DNA of 64,000 bases, taken from positions 20,659,433 through 20,723,432 of the forward strand of contig NC_135120.1 in the NCBI RefSeq assembly GCF_050908995.1, read 5' to 3'. A program made the position numbers and the translations under genes. Position 1 is the first letter of the stretch, and every line of letters starts with the position of its first letter. The DNA is from Andrena cerasifolii. Lineage: Eukaryota > Arthropoda > Insecta > Hymenoptera > Andrenidae. Of the stretch, positions 12,562 to 24,100 are shown in pieces. Below the pieces are notes generated by a model that saw only the letters and a program-made list of their open reading frames with translations, searched no databases and was not told the DNA's origin.

Positions 12562-12828
12562 CCCTATCTCTCTGCGAGAAGGGCTCGCGCACGCACACAT
12601 AAGGAGACTCGCACGTACAGATGCGTAAAACGTGCAGGTCCCCTTATACAGAGTGGCGCGGAAAGGAAAGAAAGGTGGATAGAACGGGCCAAAGGGCGGA
12701 GATTAAGGGTCGCCGAGGAGATGAGTTTGTTAAAAAGGCAGAAGCGGGCCAGCAGCACGCATCACGGACATCAAAGAGACAAGACGAAATGAAATCCAAC
12801 CGCTGCCCGTCGCCACCCCGCCTCGAGA

Positions 12829-12868
12829 CTCTCCTCTCCTCTCCTCTCTTCTCCTCTCTTCTCTTCTC
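12829..12868 (+). repeat. CT-rich low-complexity run
   Basis: CTCCTCT units repeat imperfectly. They account for the Ser/Leu-rich stretch of the open frame that crosses them. Confidence 0.75.
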
Positions 12869-13939
12869 GCGACCCCGTCCCTCGTTCCTTTATCCGTTCT
12901 CCTTTCTTAGCCCCGACTTCCTGCTACGCCGTCTGCGCCACGTTTTTTTTCCCCTCCTCTTTGCCTCTTCTGCAGTCTTCGGTACTTCACATCCGCTTCG
13001 ACCAACCCCTCTACATCCACCGCCCACCCCTCCCGGTCCTTGCCTCGTTCTTACCAGTCCTCTCGTTCTCGAAACAGCAAGCCAGAGGAGGACGCGCAGT
13101 GACAGAGCCGCGGAAGAGGGCACGCAAACCCTTTACGCGGCCTGGAGGACGGTCTGTGCACAGAGCGTACTGTTTCTCCCGCAATTCCCGGATCGTCCAC
13201 GGCAGCTTTGCTCCCCCGGTGTTAAACGCAATTTTTAAGAACCCCCTACCCTCACCCCTCAGACCGGGGCCAGAGTAATTGCCTTGTGGCCGCCGTGGCC
13301 GTATGTAATTTGGTTGCGGCCCCCAGCGTTTCAGAGCCACGAATGCTGAACGTGTCAATGGTTTTTATGCTTCTCGTAAAACACTCGGGCTTCTGTGTCT
13401 CTTCTTTCTCCGGTTTTTTGCTTTTTCGGGACAAGGCTTAGTCGGTTCTTGAGCTACTCAGTGTGATTTTACTCTTCGAGTGACGGTGGTTGAGATATTT
13501 CCCTTTGTTACTTGCGTGACGTCTAAGTGGCTGCTTTCAGAGTGGGATGGGTGGGTAAAATAATTTTGAAAGTAGGTGAGAGATTTTTGGAATTGTGAAA
13601 AAATTGGAGAAGTGCGAGGGAATGGTAGTGCCCAGTGAAATATGTGAAATTATTGGGGTGGAGACAGTAGAGTGGCTAATAAATGCCTGAGTAAAGTAGT
13701 ACAACCTACGATAAGTCAGCCATGCGCCGTAAGCAGTAACTGTTCTACGCTCTACACATTTACTGGCACTACTACTCGAATGCCATAAACAGAGTCCCTT
13801 TCCCAACTTCAAATGATCATTTGACTATTAACAAATTAACTAACCACTGTAAAACATAAACCACCATCGGATAAGGAGAATATAACACTCCCAAAGTGCA
13901 TTCCTGTTTATCATGGCAGTGCTACCGCAGGCCGTGGAC

Positions 13940-14150
13940 ATCTAGGCAAATCTCTAGATGTTACATTTTATCTTTACGTTATTAAAATGTCCGCGATATG
14001 GGTAATGGAATGTATGAACACAGCATTTGGAAAGCACCTTTATGTACTTGCAGCTCATTTTGATTTCACTTTTTTTTATATTCTAATTATCATTATCTTC
14101 TATTCTTTTATAATTTTTTCACTTTTTTGAAGATTTTTTTATGGGGATTA
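13940..14150 (-). mobile_element. Partial copy of the 53930-54320 element, inverted
   Basis: The sequence matches the reverse complement of the interior and one arm of the element at 53930-54320. ATTAAAATGTCCGCGATATG followed by GGTAATGGAATGTATGAAC is shared without change, as are TAGATGTTACATTTTATCTT and ACTTGCAGCTCATTTTGATT. The left arm and a block of about 35 bases after ACACAGCATTT are absent, so this copy is truncated and internally deleted. The copy ends with an arm resembling TTTTTGAAGATTTTTTTATG. Confidence 0.85.
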
Positions 14151-17071
14151 TTTTTAAGTAAACTTCAAGCACCAATTTCCTAATATCGACACAGTGAAAA
14201 CTTCGGTCCTGACCGCCTCTGCACGGTAACATCCGCTGATTCGTTTATCTGAAAAATTGTTCAACGATTCGCGAACTTCCTTCATTCCGACCTCGTACCA
14301 ATAAAACTCGAGAGCTAAGCCGCGGAATAGCAACGCTTCCGCCCCTGCGGCCCGATTCAAATTTCCATCGCGGGAATGATCAGATCATAAATATGTATCC
14401 CCGCTGGTAACCGCTGAAATTCGTGGAACTTCTTTAATTGAGTTATTTTGGTTTTCCGGCGGGCAAACCGGCGGAAAGGGACTCAACGCTACGCGGAAAA
14501 TCCTTGTGGGAAGTCTGCAGCTTATGAAATCTCCTTAGACACTGGGGAGCCGCGGTCTCAGCAAGCGGAACCCCCCGAGTAACCGTATGATTATGACTTT
14601 CCGCGCGTCCGCCGCTGTTCTCTTCTAATGAAAATCGTCGGTAAACCGGCAAATGGCTATTCGGAGCGAGAACATAATAGCATTTACATGAGACGCGTAA
14701 AATAAAACTGCTGGTTTAAACCTGAGCTCTCTCCACTTTTCGGGGGCTCCGCTCGCAGATTATGCGTTAATTAAAATGTAAAGAACGATTAAATTGTTCG
14801 CTCTTTCGCGCACGAGCTTACGGTGGTAAAATTCGTGGACAAAATCATCTTATATAACTCAATCTGCAAACAGGAGGTGTTTCCCAAGTATATTATTCAA
14901 CGAAGCAACATTCCCAAGGCCAAAAATTCACAAATTTCTGACAAACCACAAAACTACCCCTCTTCGAAGGATCCCCAAACAAAAAATGTAACATCGCCTT
15001 AGCGATCGCTTAAAAAGGCTCTCCACTGAATACCCAGCGAGCCATATTGAAAATCCCTGTCGTCCTCGCTGCGCAGGATTACGACCACCGCGGTCCTCCT
15101 CCTGGAGGTGAAAAAAGACGCGTGAAACAAGTGCTCGAGTGGGGAAACACGTGTTAGGAGACGCGCTGAAAATGCCGGTGGCATTTTAATATCAGTCGGA
15201 GCTTAGGGGATGGACGCGCGAGTAAGTGGCGACAGAGGGTGAGCTAGGGGCAGGTGGGTAGGTGGACCAAGGGGGGCGAAAAGAGGAGGCAAAGTCAGGC
15301 TAGTCAGCTGTCTAATGACTCGTTACCAGGAGAGCTCGTAACGAGGCCACCGATAAGTGACAGCAGGTATTCCGTTCCCCACGTGGCCAAGCTTGAAGAG
15401 GGTTACCCCGAGGTGACTGCTCGCAAGGAGGACGCAGAGGTTGCTTACCTACGCTTCTGCATGTCACTGGCACTTACAGTGCTCGGTCGATGCCGCGCCG
15501 AGGGGCAGGATCAAAGCAGTAATTAACGTTTCAATCTCAAGCAATTCGACGCAGGAATACGCTTTTAAGAAACGGATACGGTAATTGGACGAGGAGCGGA
15601 GCTTTCACCCGCGGAGACCGCAAATTACGCGAGAGGGAAGGGAATTGACGGTTGATGGAAAGCTGAATGGGCAATGGGAAGAAACGTGTAAAAAGTGCTG
15701 GCGCTTTAGCTAGATTATATCGATATTTCTATCTTGCATATAAAATAATGCGACGATAATGTTAAATTGATGTTTACTACTTTCCGTTATCACACTCACT
15801 GTCACTCCAAGTATAATTTGTCCCCCTCGCGCGAGGTTCCATAAATACGACTTGATCCTGTCAGTAAGAAAGTTTACCCACCCGCGATTTTATAGCTTGC
15901 CACGCATTAATGTATTTATATAGGCCGCCTTTAACCCTTCGATCGCTAGTTGCGCGTGATAATTCAGATGGGACTTAAATCGCGTTATAATTAATCGCGG
16001 GCTTTGAGAACGCCGCGGGGTTCGTAAGTTTATACTTGGAAACAGAGAGCATCATCGACGCCTGCGATGCACAGCAGGTATTACTTTCCTTCCGCTATGG
16101 CTCTGTGGATACCATTCAAATAGAACTAGAATCCGTGCGTTTGAAACACCAGGCCATCCATCGCATCGATTAACGAGAACTGCGAAAACCACCCTCTCGA
16201 TAATCGATCGAAATTCAAAAAGCCTGCCTCGGGATTCCGATACCGGCACCGACTCTAATCCCATTTGCCGGCTACCTTCACCCTCCCGTTACGTCCAGGA
16301 GCGAATATCCCTCTTTCTTACCACCGAAACTCGCCCCCAACCCGCTGTTTGTTCCTCATTCACTCTGCTCCACTCCCACCGCCATTATGTTCCCTTTGCT
16401 GGATGGTTACACGTCTCTATAGCAACCCGCCACCGAGGGCAGACAAGAGAACGCTGTTTACCTACACGCGCGCACCCAGCCCATCCGCGACGGGGGTGGC
16501 AGGAGGATGCGTGCGCCCACGTGCTGGCCGTCGAGTCTGGAGTGACCCATTTTAAAAAAAAGAAAAATCCTCGCACGAAACGAAGGCGGGGTCGGTCCTG
16601 TGTTTTTTCGTCGCCGCGAGGGTTGCCAGCAGACGGAGGAGCGCCGAGGAGCTCGGTTAATTGGGTTGAGTACTCAGCGCGGGGGAGGAAGTAAGTGGAT
16701 TACCCGCGAAGTGTCGCGCGAAGCGCTTTTTTCCCCTGCCTCTGTATTCTTAACTTCGTTCGGCTGGTCCGCGAGCCACGCGAAACTGGACGCGCAGGAC
16801 GGGCTCGGGAGCCGTGCTTCAGAAATACTGGATGCTACGCGTCCCCCCGCGACCCCTAATTGAATTTCGCGCGCCCGCGCGGGAAAGAGGATTCGAAGGA
16901 AGAAAAGCGGAAGGAGCCGCGGAGCTTGGCTGACTGCGATTACTGCTGTTCCTTGACCGAAATGAATTCTTTCAACAGTTACATCGTGACGGAGGACAAC
17001 TCTCTTTTCTTCGACTTAATTGTAGACCCTCGTTTAATTACTGAGAAATAAATTGTCTCCTTTTAGACATA
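14151..17071. other. Host-like DNA, no confirmed gene
   Basis: CpG-containing unique sequence. A consensus donor GTAAGTGG occurs at 16691 (after GAGGAA) and another GTAAGTGG at 15223, but neither is preceded by a convincing exon. The 14-mer GTCTCTATAGCAAC near 16413 fits the RFX X-box consensus on the minus strand. Chance would give several such fits in 64 kb. The frames at 15254-15526, 16600-16863 and 16860-17051 show no known domain. Confidence 0.4.
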
Positions 17072-17620
17072 CATAAGGTAAATCCGGGAGAGGCGGTCGA
17101 CCTAATATAAAATGATTATTAAAACTAATACAGATATTACTTATTTTATTAGAACAAACCTAATATGTTCAGAATTTTATGCTGATTCAGAAAAACTGTT
17201 CGATATTTGCTTTAAGACAATATTTACTGTAAAGCGGGTTGAGAACTGAAGTCATGACATCTGACCAACTCTCCTGAGGTGCTGGGAGAAATGGTTTTCG
17301 TCGTTGACAGAGACTACTCAGATAATTATTCATGGAGGAATAACAAAGAAGAAAGAAAAATTATTTATGAGTGAATTAATAATTTACTACAGATTCATTG
17401 ATATTTAATTTGTTTATGCTAAACAAGTAACGAACACATCAAGGAAAAAGTGAACTACCTACCGGCAATTAGCAAGGCAAATGAATACAGAAGTGAATGA
17501 ATAAAATAAATTAACAAAAAAAATAATAAAATAATGAAAAAATAAACAAAATTAATAATAAAATAATGAAAAAATAAACAAAAATAATAATAAAATAATG
17601 AAAAAAAATATACAAAAATA
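17072..17620 (+). mobile_element. Family B element, copy lacking its right end
   Basis: It starts with a variant of the family end (TAAGGTAAATCCGGGAGAGG) and matches 47788 onward, with small differences, for roughly 480 bases. Shared blocks include TTTTATGCTGATTCAGAAAA, AATGGTTTTCGTCGTTG and GAACTACCTACCGGCAATTA-type sequence. The match ends in an A-rich 32-bp tandem array, and the right half of the full copy, with its terminal inverted repeat, is absent. The copy is therefore truncated or was overwritten by array expansion. It codes for nothing recognisable. Confidence 0.85.
17522..17617 (+). repeat. Three 32-bp tandem repeats
   Basis: The block AATAATAAAATAATG starts at 17522, 17554 and 17586, giving an exact 32-base period. 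The first two units are nearly identical and the third is diverged. The array sits where the family B element breaks off. The full copy (47788-48652) has only a short unexpanded A/T-rich stretch at that place. Confidence 0.85.
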
Positions 17621-18330
17621 AAGGAAGGAAAAATAGTTTGGTGACGATGAAAGAAAAGAGGAATTTGCAAAAGTTCTTACACGGAACCAATGTCGGCGAG
17701 CGCGTTCTGAAATAGTTGGAGGGGTGAAACGGCGATAGGCGACGGGCGTTCAGCTATTTTAGGAAACACCACGGCGAAACTAATACGCTGCCAATTGCGA
17801 AATCGCCGTAGTAATACCAGCGGCGAGTTGTGCAAAATGCCTTGCGCCCGTAACATCCGTAAATGACGTGGTGCGGATCGAGGCACGTTCAGGGGCAAGG
17901 CCCCCTTGATGAATTGTCCGCACGTGCCTGCCCACGTACCGCACCTAATTACATGCTGATCGCAGCGAGTGCCTATATTGTCCTTTGAAATGCGAAATTG
18001 CCTATTGTCGGCGTTTTCGCGGTCGATACAACCGGCTGGTCTCTAATGGAAATTTACCTCCTGATACATTTTCAATGGGGGCTCATTGTTGCCCGCTTCT
18101 GCGACCCGCTCAACGTCACATTTTAATTCATTGGTGGCTACTAGAAAACGCACGCGCCAAAAGTCGCGGAAATACATACAAAGATGCAGGAAGTACGAGA
18201 GAAGACTGGAATATCAGCAAAATATTCAAACACAGTAACAGACGTATCCACTTTGTTGCGAAGGAATTCGTAGTCTAAGTTTCTGTTTACTTTTCTATCC
18301 GCGTTTTCGAATTCTCACACTTTCTTCAAC
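17621..18330. other. Host-like DNA, no gene recognised
   Basis: This is a return to CpG-containing unique sequence between two elements. The open frames are short (up to 97 codons) and lack recognisable features. Confidence 0.4.
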
Positions 18331-19227
18331 TAGGGTAGACCGGGGGCGGTAGTAACACTTTGACTTTGGAATACGCTTACGCAAAAACTATTACAGTTAC
18401 AACAACAGTTTTTTACGAAAATATTACTTAGTTATCTGACATTATTTGAGCCACAACAATTTCGCTGTATGTCAAGTAATATTCCGGTTATTAATAAAAA
18501 ATGAGAAGCAGAGAAAGTGTTACAACCGTCCCTGATCCCGAGTCGGTTGTAACACTGCATGGTGTCGATAGTAGCACAAATTTAACTTTACAAAATTAAA
18601 ATATTTATTGATTTTAATTATAATAATAAATGGAAGAAAGTAAAATTTATAACCAATTATGTGGCGTTGTCACTGTGGCTGAAATAGAAAACGTTTTGGC
18701 TGGTGCATTCTTCATGTGATTAATCCTTACATTTAGTACATTGCACCCATTTTTCATTTCATTTGCTTGTGCTGTGATATAGGATTCCATGCAAACAAGA
18801 GAATATTATTAATCTTCTTTGTCACTTCTCGGTTCTGTCGCGATGTTACAGTCGCCCCCGACCAGGTTTTTGAACTTAAATTATAAATTTCTATTAACGA
18901 GACACTTGAAAGTGATAAGTAACGATCAGTATTACTTTAAAAATGACCAGATTAAATATTAAAAAATAGAAAAAACGCATACTTGCAAAGGGAGTATTTA
19001 TATTACAATTTTAAATCAGTAAAGAAAAGTTACTTTAGGGTATCGAAAAGTTATTTTCTTCACTGTGCATGTCTATTGTGCATCTATACTGCTAGGATAT
19101 GAATGTGTGTATTCGAAACGTCATTCTTTATCATATATCCAAAATTTGTGTTAATATCTATCATATGTTTTGAGATATTTAGCGTGTTACAATCGGCTCC
19201 CTGTTACTATCGCCCCCGATCTACCCC
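18331..19227. mobile_element. Complete non-autonomous element, TAGGGTAGACCGGGGGC ends
   Basis: Terminal inverted repeats: the left TAGGGTAGACCGGGGGCGGT (18331) followed by AGTAACA, and the right 19202-19227, whose complement reads GGGGTAGATCGGGGGCGATA then GTAACA. They agree at about 23 of 25 positions. Inside, an exact 13-bp inverted repeat (AGTGTTACAACCG at 18516 against 18544-18556) and another end-like block (GTTACAGTCGCCCCCGACC at 18845) echo the end sequence. The interior is AT-rich with no open frame above 60 codons. The size (about 0.9 kb) and lack of coding fit a MITE-type element. No target-site duplication is obvious. Confidence 0.85.
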
Positions 19228-20869
19228 GCACGATGTTAATGAATCACGAAAGTGATTAAGCTTCAGATTAAGATTAAACTAACACATTTCAAACTCCTCT
19301 GCTAATCATATGCTCCATCATCAATGAACGCAAACTTTTCGAAATATTACCCGCTATTGGAAGATTGGAGGGCTGGAGTCTATTCCCTGGTTCGAAGGAA
19401 CGAGCCACGTCCGGTTGTGACGTGTCGACCGATCGGGCATTTATTTTTTTCCCACCCTTAAAATTGTCCATCGTGGCGTGAGTCGTGGATTGATGTGTTT
19501 GCCAGAGCCGTTGATAGATGGAGGCGCCCGTGTTGTCGGCGCCCTTTCTACCCCCTTAACATAGACAAATGCTTGCCGCCCGCCCCCTGGCAAATATCTG
19601 CCGGATTTATTATGCGAAACCGCCCCCCGCCCGGCCTGGCCGCGCGGCGTCGAGCGGCTACGTTCCTGAAAGTTTCGAGGGCAAAAAATTGGCGTTCTTT
19701 CGCGGGCAGTCGTGCGTGCCGTTCGTAGAAGACACGGGACGAAGAAACGCCACCCCCGCGGGTCCAGCGTCGAGAGACTTGGGACGAGACCGCCTCTTTT
19801 AATAAGTTTGATTTCAAGATCAACGTCTTATGCCGTATTAAGTAGAATGGAAACGGAACGCCGGCGAAAAGAAACTTTCCCGGTTGATTTTTCAGACCGC
19901 GATTCATTACGACCTTACCTTTCAGCCTGACCACTCCTTCGTTAATTATATCCGCGGACTCTAATTAAACGTCTCTCCACGGGGAACGCGGAAGTGTTAT
20001 TCGTCCCGTGCAAAGGGATGCAGAAAAGGATGTAGGTCGTAACGTAGCTCGTTCGATTGGAATGAGCGCTTCAGGCAAGGTTGCGACAGCTTCGCTGTCA
20101 TCTTGAACGATTCCTCCTGCTCCTTCAAGGATCGCCAACCGACAATGGAACGATTGTTTCAAAAATCGGTACTTTCTGAAATAGATTCAAAAATCCATGG
20201 GGCACAAGCGGAGGAAGAGGGAAATAGGCGCGCATGTATCACCTATCGCCGGTGGTACGCGATTCATTATCATTACTCGCGGTTCACGTGACACGCCGCA
20301 GCAAACGTACGGGTGGCGGATGACGTTGGTCACCGACACCCTCCCCCGCAAATTATTGTGGATATAAAAGCGCCGTGAAATAATGCTGCCGAACGAACGA
20401 ACGAACGAACAGCCACGTTCACGTAAGTGCAAACGTACGTGCGAGCGGACAAAACGCGCCAGCCGATCTCGTCGCATATTTGTGGCTCCGCTATCCGGTC
20501 GTAAATAAAGTCCCTCTAAAAACAAAAGCACAACGAAATAACGAACAAATGTACCCATCACTTCTGCTACATAAAACCCCGCGACCCTGTGCGCCAAACC
20601 CACCCCCTTCCCCATCGCCGACGCCGATGACGGTGATAGTGGTCGTGCGCGATGCCACCGACACACATTGTCGATTATAGCTCGGCAGAGAGGAGGATTC
20701 GCGAGCTGGGGCTTCGTCGATCGTGGCCAACGATCGATCTTGGTCGCGTGCGATCGACAAACTCTACTGTCCTTTCGCGATAGCGTTGCGAGGAGGGTGG
20801 CTCTAGATGCTGCTACAATGGAGCAGGTATTTCTGTGCTCGAGTGTCTTCGAGATCCCGCTGAATTATA
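19228..20869. other. GC-rich host DNA, no confirmed gene
   Basis: CpG-rich unique DNA with a GAAC microsatellite. A donor-like GTAAGTGC at 20424 follows CACGTTCAC. The minus-strand frame 20187-20666 (159 codons) overlaps open plus-strand frames and crosses the microsatellite, so I give it no weight. Confidence 0.4.
20391..20410 (+). repeat. (GAAC)5 microsatellite
   Basis: There are five perfect GAAC units. Confidence 0.85.
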
Positions 20870-22066
20870 TAAAATTGTTTTATAGTCATTTTTTTAACAG
20901 ATACAACAATGTATTCCTAAAGCATTTGGTAAGGAATTGCATTTTTTTCTGTGTTTGATGGGACACCCTGTATATCTTACGTGCAAGTCTTGAAACATGT
21001 GCTGGCCAAATTTTAACTTAACGAATCTTAGGCGTACTACCTGAACGAAAAATAAACTCCGCGGGGATAGAATGCAATAAATCATCGGAAAGTCAATCAC
21101 GGGGTGACACTGAACAGTCTTGACTAATCAGGTACTCGAAATGAAAAAGCAGCCAATACCATTTTTTAGGAAACGTGCTATGGCCTCGCCAAGTGTAGGT
21201 ACCAGCTACAACCAAGTCAAGAAGAAGCAGTTTTCCTCGGAAAACCATCATTCTCGCACAGTTTGCGAAAACCACGACATCTCGAATTCTCTAGATCTTT
21301 ATATACTTTTAGTTTGTTTTTTTGTGTTACTTAGTTTCAGTTTATTTTTTGTATTACTTAGTGTTTTATTATTTGTATATTTATATATTTGTATATTTAA
21401 TTACTATCACCTTCTATTTTACTTAAATATGTTTTCTTCCATATTTTCAGAAATATATGTAGAAGCATGGCGGGTCACAGACATTTACTTCTTCCGCGCA
21501 AGCGGCCTGATTGCTGCCAACATAATTGGTTATTTCTCGGAAGTCGCAAAAAAGTGCAACTTCTCCTTTTGCACATACATTCCTTATACTATAGACTATC
21601 AAATAATATAAGTTTCAAAGATGCTCGTCGATTCCAAAAAAAGTAACACGCGATTACATACGACCATCACATAATTTCTTATATTTCAGTTATTTATAAC
21701 TTTTTGTATATTTCAATAACATCGAATGAATTTACAATTCCATCTCATGGATAAATAAAAACATTTTCAATATATTAAGTGTGATTTTATACAAATTATT
21801 GACCTCCTAGTTTTTTTATTACCTTTTTCTAATCAAATCAGACAGTACTATTAAACAAAACATAACATTATTTTTTCGACATTTCCTCCCCCTACAGGGC
21901 TTAGTTTTAATCTAATAAAAGTTTTGACCTCGTAATCAGGTTCTGCGACCCCAAAACCCCCTCAAATGACCATCTTCATAATGATAAAGGGTGAAATGTG
22001 AACGTAAGGATTTTTTATCACGTTTTCGGCGATTCGGACCACTGTGCGGCCCCAGTCTACCCTACA
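20870..22066. mobile_element. AT-rich block with transposon-like ends
   Basis: This AT-rich block in GC-rich surroundings holds two end-like motifs. TGGGACACCCTGTATA lies at 20959-20974, a terminus type I recall from insect repeats. The right boundary at 22046-22066 reads on the minus strand as TGTAGGGTAGACTGGGGCCG, matching the shared terminus of other elements here. A 163-codon plus frame (21120-21611) lies inside. Its middle is a poly-T-driven Phe/Leu stretch and it has no recognised domain. I cannot pair the ends, so this may be two or more nested remnants. Confidence 0.5.
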
Positions 22067-23809
22067 TGAAGTACTGGATTTGGAAGCTTGACACCAGTCA
22101 GTGGAAAATTCAAAAGGGGGTTCGAAGTGGTCGAGAGAACTACAGGAAGACAGATTACACTTAACTCGAAGATAAAAACGAACTACTGAAACTCTAGCAC
22201 CGTAACGTCACGCACCTGTAGTTTCAAGCCCGTCCTCGATCAGATCAGGCCAGGGATACTCGTATCCGGCCAATATAACGGGGATTCCTACGGATCGACG
22301 CAGGAAAAGATAAATTGCGGTATTCTTGGATACCGCGGACGCAATATCGGTGTATATTTACGAGCCTGTGGGAAGAGGCGAGCGAGAGAGGCTGGATGGA
22401 GCTCGCGGGGGTGTAGCGGGTACGAGGATCGTAGGGTGGGTAGTCGGGGGCGGAGGTTTCTGGCGTTTCTTGCGAGACGGAGACCCCCGGGCTGCGCCGC
22501 TCAAAAAACATTCAAATTAATTCCAGCCGGGTTGCTCCAATGATGGCGGCCAATGTTGTGCAACATAAGATGAGACCTCCTGCTCCCTGGCCCCCCGCCT
22601 CCCGTGTCCTCCTCCAGGAATACACGCTCGCATAGTACACATGCACACGGCTCTATCGGCCCGTAAGACACGTACACGTACACGTAGGTGCACGTGCGGC
22701 ACGCTTACGACGCAACGTTTTTATGTAGATACATACATCCGTCAATTGCGTTCATGTACCTGTCGCGGTCTACACATCCGTTCAGGGGGTGTACATGCCG
22801 AAGACCACCCCCCTAACCCCTTTTCACGGTGGCATATCGGTTGACTCTCTGTCCGCCGTTTTCCTCCTTTTTCACGGTATCCGTCGAGCCATCCACCCCC
22901 GTGCGCGAAGAGGAAGCTCGAGCGTGTTGGTAACAACGCTCGGAAAGAGGCAAGGAGCTACGGAAAAAGGAACATTTCGCGGATATTCCGTGACTCGGTC
23001 TTCTCCACTCTCTCCCTCCGTTCCTCCAGAGCTTCCCCCCTCTTCTTTAAACGTCCCTCCTCGCCCCATCTTTTTGCCTGGCCCACTCAACCCACCGCTC
23101 ACCCTACTTTGCATGTCTTTGCGGGCAGGGAAAGAGGAGGGGGCCGGCCGTGGGATGAGCTTTCTTACAGGATACAGCGGGAAGAAGCCGGAGGGTGGAC
23201 GAAGAAAGGACGCGAAAGGGAAGGAAGCGGCGAAAAGGGGACAGAGCCGAAGATGGCAGAGGAGGGAGTGGGGTGGACGGAAAGAGAGAGAAATGATAAT
23301 CCATTCGACGGTCATAACGCAGCGCGGCACCGTAAAGCTCACCAGACAAGAAATACGGCCAACCGACCACCCTCTCCCCGTTTCGTCCTCTGCATCGTCT
23401 CTCTATCTGTTTTCATCTTTCTCCGTCCCCAGCCACCCAACCTCGAAAGCTCGCTGCGAACTTACCCCTGGTTATATGCAAACCGCCACCGTTCCCCCGG
23501 GCCAGTCATAAACTTACTGAATTATATTACACGGACCCGCTGTCCCTCTGTCCACCCCCAACCCACTGCCTTTTTGCTCCCGTTTCAGCTGTCGTCGGGG
23601 CCGCTTTCGTGCGGAATTTTTCGAAATTACGAAACAAGGACTCCCGAAATTCAGGGTGCGAATGGGCTACGAGCATTTCAGGTAACAAACGAGAAATTGT
23701 GGATAAATACGGGAATAGGTACGAAGAACCTGAATCCACTGAATCTTCTTATCAAATCCAAGCAGTCGCTAATTTTTGCGGAAGATCGATAACTCGATGC
23801 GGCTTTATA
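22067..23809. other. GC-rich host DNA around an exon candidate
   Basis: CpG-rich sequence. The long frames 22789-23511 (240 codons) and 23109-23792 (227 codons) overlap each other and a 156-codon minus frame, and all are low in complexity, so none is believed. The exon candidate 23589-23681 is listed separately. Confidence 0.4.
23589..23681 (+). CDS. Candidate 93-nt internal exon
   Basis: A pyrimidine-rich acceptor (TTTTTGCTCCCGTTTCAG) ends at 23588 and a near-consensus donor (CAG then GTAACA) begins at 23682. The 93 bases between are open in all three plus frames, so splice signals rather than reading frame carry the argument. Frame 0 reads LSSGPLSCGIFRNYETRTPE and on. The third frame would leave one base and could join in phase with the candidate exon at 34178 through a GGT codon. 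I recognise no domain. A chance pair of splice signals, or a non-coding exon, is about as likely as a real coding exon. Confidence 0.25.
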
Positions 23810-24100
23810 GGGTCATTCCACGCGAAGTCGGACACTTTTCGGAGTAACATTTCGGATTTTGGTGCAACTTGGATATGTTGTAGTTTTTGGGGGTATATAA
23901 ACATATCTCGAAGGATTTTTTGAAATGTCAAAAATTGTGGATGTTACAGCTCTTTGAAATATAGTGTTTACTATTTTTCCAAAAATTATAACTGTTGAAA
24001 TAATAAACTGATAAAAATAACCTTTTGGGTGCTTACAGTGCCGATATAAGAGTACCTAATAAAAATTATTTCACTTAATAAAAACGAATATTTGACCATT
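23810..24100 (+). mobile_element. End of an insect repeat (GGGTCATTCCACGCGAAGTC)
   Basis: The sequence GGGTCATTCCACGCGAAGTC, followed by GGACACTTTTCGGAGTAAC, resembles a terminus that I associate from memory with repeats common in hymenopteran genomes. I did not search for it. The AT-rich tail runs to about 24100. No inverted partner is in the window, so it would be a solo end or a truncated copy. Confidence 0.4.

Larger units (their letters stand above)
11474..13939. other. Host-like DNA, no gene recognised
   Basis: GC-rich parts alternate with AT-rich parts. The plus-strand frame 12621-13238 (205 codons) runs through a CT-rich microsatellite and gives a Ser/Pro/Leu/Phe low-complexity product. 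The minus strand (13011-13358) and another plus frame (12961-13278) are open over the same bases, so I do not treat it as a gene. The AT-rich part 13540-13930 is unassigned. Confidence 0.4.

Noticed and set aside
12621..13238. 205-codon plus frame
   Set aside because: It passes through a CT microsatellite; other plus and minus frames are open across the same bases.
16405..16430. RFX X-box
   Set aside because: Fits the degenerate consensus, but chance gives several such matches in 64 kb.
21120..21611. 163-codon frame with membrane-like stretch
   Set aside because: The hydrophobic part is coded by a T-rich run; it lies in an AT-rich repeat-like block.
22789..23792. Overlapping plus-strand frames of 240 and 227 codons
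   Set aside because: Two plus frames and a 156-codon minus frame are open over the same GC-rich bases, and the products are Pro/Ser/Arg low complexity with no domain.
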